A stretch of DNA of 9,052 nucleotides from Oligoflexia bacterium (GTDB lineage: Bacteria; Bdellovibrionota; JAFGOL01): contig JAFGOL010000160.1 of NCBI GenBank assembly GCA_016926495.1, positions 1-9,052 of the forward strand, given 5' to 3'. Under the pieces are notes generated by a model that was not told where the DNA came from, did not search any database, and was given only the letters and a program-made list of their open reading frames with translations. Position 1 is the stretch's first letter, and the number at the start of each line of letters is the position of its first letter. Below are positions 5,599 through 9,052 of this stretch, in pieces. The position numbers were made by a program, and so were the translations under genes.

Positions 5599-8002
5599 CG
5601 GCATAGAAAAGCCGGTACGGTATCTTGGAAAAGAGTTTAACAGCGTTATAAAGGACAACGTCCTCTGCCGCATGCTGCTTGCTTTCCCGGACACCTATGA
5701 AATAGGCATGTCGCACTTCGGCTCCAGGATACTTTACGGCATTGTAAACAACCACCCAGACTACGCGCTTGAACGCGCCTATATGCCGTGGATTGACGTA
5801 AAAACACTGTTATCCATGGAAACGGCCAGGACCATGCGCGAATTCGACATAGTCGGGTTTTCCATGCAGCACGAGCTTGCGTGCACGAACATACTGGCAA
5901 TGCTTGACATGGGCGGGCTGGAAATATTCCCGCACAAAAGAAACGATCCACTCCCCCTTGTGATAGCGGGCGGAGGAGCAGCGTTCAACCCGCATACCAT
6001 GGCTGAATTTATCGACGCTTTTGTAATAGGGGACGCGGAACCCGTTATACTGGATATTCTGCAAATTACCGCGTCAACTAAATCCCGGAAGGAAAGGCTT
6101 GTGGAATTATCAAAGCTGGAAGGGGTTTTTGTTCCGTCCGTACACGGAAAAGCGGATATTGTTAAAAAGAGCACCATACGTTCCCTTGACGATGTTCCGG
6201 TCATAAGCGATCCGGTGGTGCCTTACCTTGAGGCTGTGCACAACAGGCTTACGTATGAAGTGCAGAGAGGCTGCAACAGGTGATGCAGGTTTTGCCAGGC
6301 CGGAATGATATACAGGCCCGTACGCCAAAGGGACCCGCAAAGCATAGTGGACATGATCGAGACAAACATTGCCTCGACCGGTCACAGGCAGATCGGTTTT
6401 TTATCGCTTAACGCCTGTGATTATCCCCCGCTGCTTGAGCTTATAAAATATATTTCCGAAACCTATAAAAAAATAGGAATAAACGTATCCCTTCCGTCAT
6501 TAAGAATAGAAAGCATAAGCGATGTTGTTCTCGACATGCTCGCGAGGCTGCCCAGGGGAGGGTTCACAATAGCGCCCGAAGCCGGAAGCGAACGGCTGAG
6601 GCGGGTAATAAACAAGGATATTCCAGAGGCCGAAACCCTGGACACGGTTGAAAAGGTATCATCCAGAGGCTGGGACAGTATAAAGGCATACTTTATGATA
6701 GGCCTTCCGTCCGAGGAAACCGGAGATGTAACGGCCATAGCGGAACTCGCTAATAAAATGGAAGCAAGGCTTAAAAGCAAAAGGGGAAAAATAACGGTAA
6801 GCGTATCCAATTTCGTTCCCAAGCCCCACACACCGTTCCAGTGGGAATCGCAACTTGACGCAGGCGGCTTTTCTGAAAGGCTTGAGATCTTAAAGTCCTC
6901 GCTGAAAAACAGGAGAATTTCCCTGAAATGGTCAGATCCCGGAATGAGCGAGATCGAGGGACTCCTTTCACGGGGGGATGAAAAAATATCCGCGGTGATC
7001 TACGACGTATTCAGACAGGGAGAGGTCTTTTCCTCGTGGGGAAGCATGTTTGATTACCGGAAATGGCAAAAGGCAATTCAATCATGCGGAATTAAAATAT
7101 CCGACTACCTGGGAAGCAGAAAAACCGAAGATGCGTTACCCTGGGATAACATAAACTCGGGCATTGACAGGACCTGGCTCATCAGGGAAAAAAAGAAGGC
7201 GTATTCGGAGGAAATGACTCCACACTGTATTAACGGAAAATGCTCCTCCTGCAATATATGCTCCGGGGATAATCTGAAAAATATTATTGCGGACCGGGAT
7301 ATCAGGTCCCCTAAAATAAACATGCAACAGCCGGCTCACGGCAAGGAACACGCGATCAGGGTGCTGTTTGTAAAAAAGGACGCTTTTCGCTGGATGGGGC
7401 ATTTTGAACTCATGGCCGTCATGGAAAAAGCCCTTTTGAAAAGCGGGTTCCCTGTCGCCATATCTTCGGGGTTTAATCCTTCGCCGTTAATGTCGTTCTG
7501 CCCGCCCGCGGGAATAGGCGTGGAGTCTGAAGTGGAAATGATGGACGTGTTTTTTTCATCTTACCTGTCGCCGGAAAAATTTATCGCCGGGATGAACAGC
7601 ATACTGCCGGGAGAACTCGGGTTTAAAAACGCGTGGAACACCCCTTTGCACGGAACTTCAATCTTTCAGCTTGTCAGGGAATATATATGGGAAATAAGGC
7701 TTTATAATTCCGAAAAATCCCTGCCTGTCCTCGAGAAAAGATTGGAAAACCTTAAAAACACAGAAATAGAAATTGAAAGGAAGGGAAAGAAAAGAACAGT
7801 TAACATGCGGGACTATTTTGAAATGAAAAGCCTTAAAGCGGAGGGGAACACCGTTATCGCCGGATTTTCCCTAAAATATGTTGACGGAAAAACAATAAAG
7901 CCTATTGAAGTTTTAAGGGCTGTAATGCATGATATTAATGAGAGGGAAATTTTAATGATCAGAAAGGGTATAAAGCTGGATGGCTGCAACACTTATTATT
8001 AA
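5537..8002 (+). CDS. TIGR03960/DUF2344 radical SAM protein with one in-frame TGA
   Basis: Read as one frame from ATG 5537 this is 822 codons including the TAA stop, matching the usual length of the fused TIGR03960 plus TIGR03936 (DUF2344) proteins. Residues about 24-240 are the B12-binding-like part (EKPVRYLGKE, FPDTYEIGMSHFGSRILY, IVGFSMQHE, VIAGGG, FNPHTMAEFIDAFVIGDAEP). The radical SAM core follows: RGCNR-TGA-CRFCQAGMIYRPVR, where Cys246, Cys250 and Cys253 make the CxxxCxxC cluster motif. Later come APEAGSERLRRVINKD, YFMIGLPSEETGD, a four-Cys segment (CINGKCSSCNIC) and the DUF2344 domain from about IRVLFVKKDAFRWMGHFELM through GFNPSP. The reaction is unknown. The neighbouring rng gene is a commonly seen partner. 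The TGA at codon 249 replaces a family glycine. Unless read through, the gene is split into two pieces. Confidence 0.82.
6281..6283 (+). other. In-frame TGA inside the radical SAM CxxxCxxC motif
   Basis: The codons read GGC TGC AAC AGG TGA TGC AGG TTT TGC CAG GCC GGA. Without the TGA they give RGCNR-x-CRFCQAG, and the family consensus as I know it has Gly at x. The flanking open stretches are in the same frame and both carry conserved family motifs, so no frameshift is involved. A single G-to-T change in GGA would produce it. Confidence 0.95.
6298..6318 (+). other. Weak hairpin downstream of the in-frame TGA (possible SECIS)
   Basis: GGCC (6298-6301) can pair with GGCC (6315-6318) around a 13-base loop starting with GG, beginning 19 bases past the TGA. 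A lower stem of TTTTG (6290-6294) with CAAAG (6326-6330) is possible across an internal loop. Bacterial SECIS elements have a loop at about this distance with an early G, but a four-pair GC stem is easily found by chance. Confidence 0.2.
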
Positions 8003-9052
8003 TGACAGGATCTTCGAGACAAGGGTTGCCCTTCTGGAAAACGACAACCTTGTTGAAGTGTACGTCGAGCGTGGAAATAACGCCGTTCTCGTGGGCAATA
8101 TTTACAAAGGCGTTATAATAAAGGTGCTGCCCGGCATGCAATCGGCTTTTATAGATATAGGGATGGAAAAGGCGGCGTTCCTGCACGTATCGGACATAAA
8201 CCAGATCCCTGACGATATAGAACTGAGCAAAAAAAAAGAGCCTGACATATCAAAGATACTAAAAGCCAACCAGCATATAATAGTACAGGTCTCGAAAGAA
8301 CCCATAGGGACCAAGGGGCCGCGTGTCACTACAAACATCTCGCTGCCCGGAAGGTTTCTTGTGTTGATGCCCGTTTCAGGCAATGTGGGCGTTTCAAGAA
8401 GGATTGAAAACGAAGACGAACGGGCAAGGCTCAGGGATATCCTGGAAAAAACAGCCAGGGACAACGAATACGGTATTATCGCAAGGACCGCAAGCGAGGG
8501 AGCCTCCGAAAAGCAGCTAAGGAAGGACTACGATTTTCTTGTAAGGAAGTGGAAGGAAATTTCAAAAAAACAAAAGAAGACCGCGGCACGCGGGCTTGTT
8601 CATATTGAAATGGACGTAAGCCACCGCGTTATAAGAGACATACTTAGCAGCGATACAAAAAGTATTGTCGTGGACAACAGGGACACAAAGAAGGAACTCC
8701 TTAAATACCTCGGCAAATACGAGGCCAAGTCCGAAATCCACGTGGAGCTTTACGAGGAAGAAGCGCCCATTTTCGAGGCGTTCGGTATTGAGCACGAGAT
8801 AGCGCGATCCCTTGAACGCAAGGTGTGGCTTAAATCAGGCGGTTATATAGTAATCGACCAGGCCGAGGCGCTTGTTGCCATAGACGTGAATACCGGTCGC
8901 TACGTCGGGACCAAAAACCTTGAGGACACTATTTTAAACACAAACCTTGAAGCGGCCAAGGAAATCGCTTACCAGTTAAGATTAAGAAACCTAGGGGGTA
9001 TCATTATTCTTGATTTCATTGATATGGAAAAAAAGGAAAACAGGGATAAGGT
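7980..9052 (+). CDS. rng: Ribonuclease E/G family endoribonuclease (3' end beyond window)
   Basis: Starting at ATG 7980 the frame is open for 357 codons and runs off the window. The N-terminus (MAATLIINDRIFETRVALLE) is RNase G-like. An S1 domain follows (about 36-115; GNIYKGVIIKVLPGMQSAFIDIG), with Phe57, Phe67 and Lys112 at positions known from E. coli RNase E. The 5'-monophosphate sensor residues are present (Gly124, Val128, Arg169, Thr170). The DNase I-like catalytic part has IDVNTGRYVG with Asp302 and LDFIDM with Asp345, matching the E. coli Mg-binding Asp303 and Asp346. The Zn-link cysteines and C-terminus lie outside the window, so E and G types cannot be fully separated. It should cleave single-stranded AU-rich RNA in rRNA maturation and mRNA decay. 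It overlaps the radical SAM gene by 23 bases, with AAAGGG (7963-7968) eleven bases before the ATG. Confidence 0.95.
   Translation, partial: MAATLIINDRIFETRVALLENDNLVEVYVERGNNAVLVGNIYKGVIIKVLPGMQSAFIDIGMEKAAFLHVSDINQIPDDIELSKKKEPDISKILKANQHIIVQVSKEPIGTKGPRVTTNISLPGRFLVLMPVSGNVGVSRRIENEDERARLRDILEKTARDNEYGIIARTASEGASEKQLRKDYDFLVRKWKEISKKQKKTAARGLVHIEMDVSHRVIRDILSSDTKSIVVDNRDTKKELLKYLGKYEAKSEIHVELYEEEAPIFEAFGIEHEIARSLERKVWLKSGGYIVIDQAEALVAIDVNTGRYVGTKNLEDTILNTNLEAAKEIAYQLRLRNLGGIIILDFIDMEKKENRDK

Noticed and set aside
5779..6204. Minus-strand 141-codon open frame
   Set aside because: It is a shadow of the well-conserved radical SAM coding sequence on the other strand.
6305..8002. A separate radical SAM gene starting at Met 6305
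   Set aside because: This Met is inside the conserved CQAGMIYRPVR motif and the cluster cysteines lie upstream, so it is the second half of the same gene rather than an independent start.
5537..8002. Genome-wide TGA reassignment (to Gly as in code 25, or Trp as in code 4)
   Set aside because: Only one in-frame TGA occurs across all the window's genes, and the TrpD-like gene ends in TGA at 4014-4016.

Overview
The window looks like a compact stretch of a bacterial chromosome, probably from a Gram-negative (diderm) lineage, perhaps an uncultured candidate phylum. That placement is inference: it rests on secreted FecR-like and CpoB/YbgF-like envelope proteins next to housekeeping RNA genes. Gene density is very high. 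Gaps are short, genes overlap on both strands, and I see no tRNA, rRNA, insertion sequence, CRISPR array or phage gene.

Region 1 (about 1-2886) holds a REP-like imperfect hairpin near the left edge. It is followed by a minus-strand operon read right to left: a CpoB/YbgF-like coiled-coil plus TPR protein, a secreted FecR/PEGA-like protein, and an RluA-family pseudouridine synthase whose start overlaps the preceding stop by one base. Region 2 (2887-5249) holds a short divergent promoter region, a diverged TrpD-like phosphoribosyltransferase on the plus strand, and a convergent GT87/DUF2029 membrane glycosyltransferase on the minus strand. The last two overlap tail to tail by 48 bp. Region 3 (5272-9052) is a plus-strand operon of DUF503 (YlxP-like), a TIGR03960/DUF2344 radical SAM protein, and RNase E/G, which runs off the right edge. 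All three genes overlap their neighbours.

The most striking observation is in the radical SAM gene. It is full length and in one frame from about 5537 to 8002, except for one in-frame TGA (6281-6283). The TGA falls inside the iron-sulfur motif, between the first and second cluster cysteines, where the family normally has glycine. Both flanking halves are intact and well conserved. It could be a selenocysteine or other recoding event, a recent nonsense mutation, or a sequence error. A weak hairpin lies at a plausible distance downstream, but it does not settle the question. Genome-wide reassignment of TGA is not supported: I see no other in-frame TGA in the window's genes, and the TrpD-like gene ends in TGA.

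Second-rank observations are a TrpD-like protein that has lost several hallmark residues, several genes without a Shine-Dalgarno site (one with a promoter placed so that its mRNA would be nearly leaderless), and two divergent start codons only 22 bp apart.
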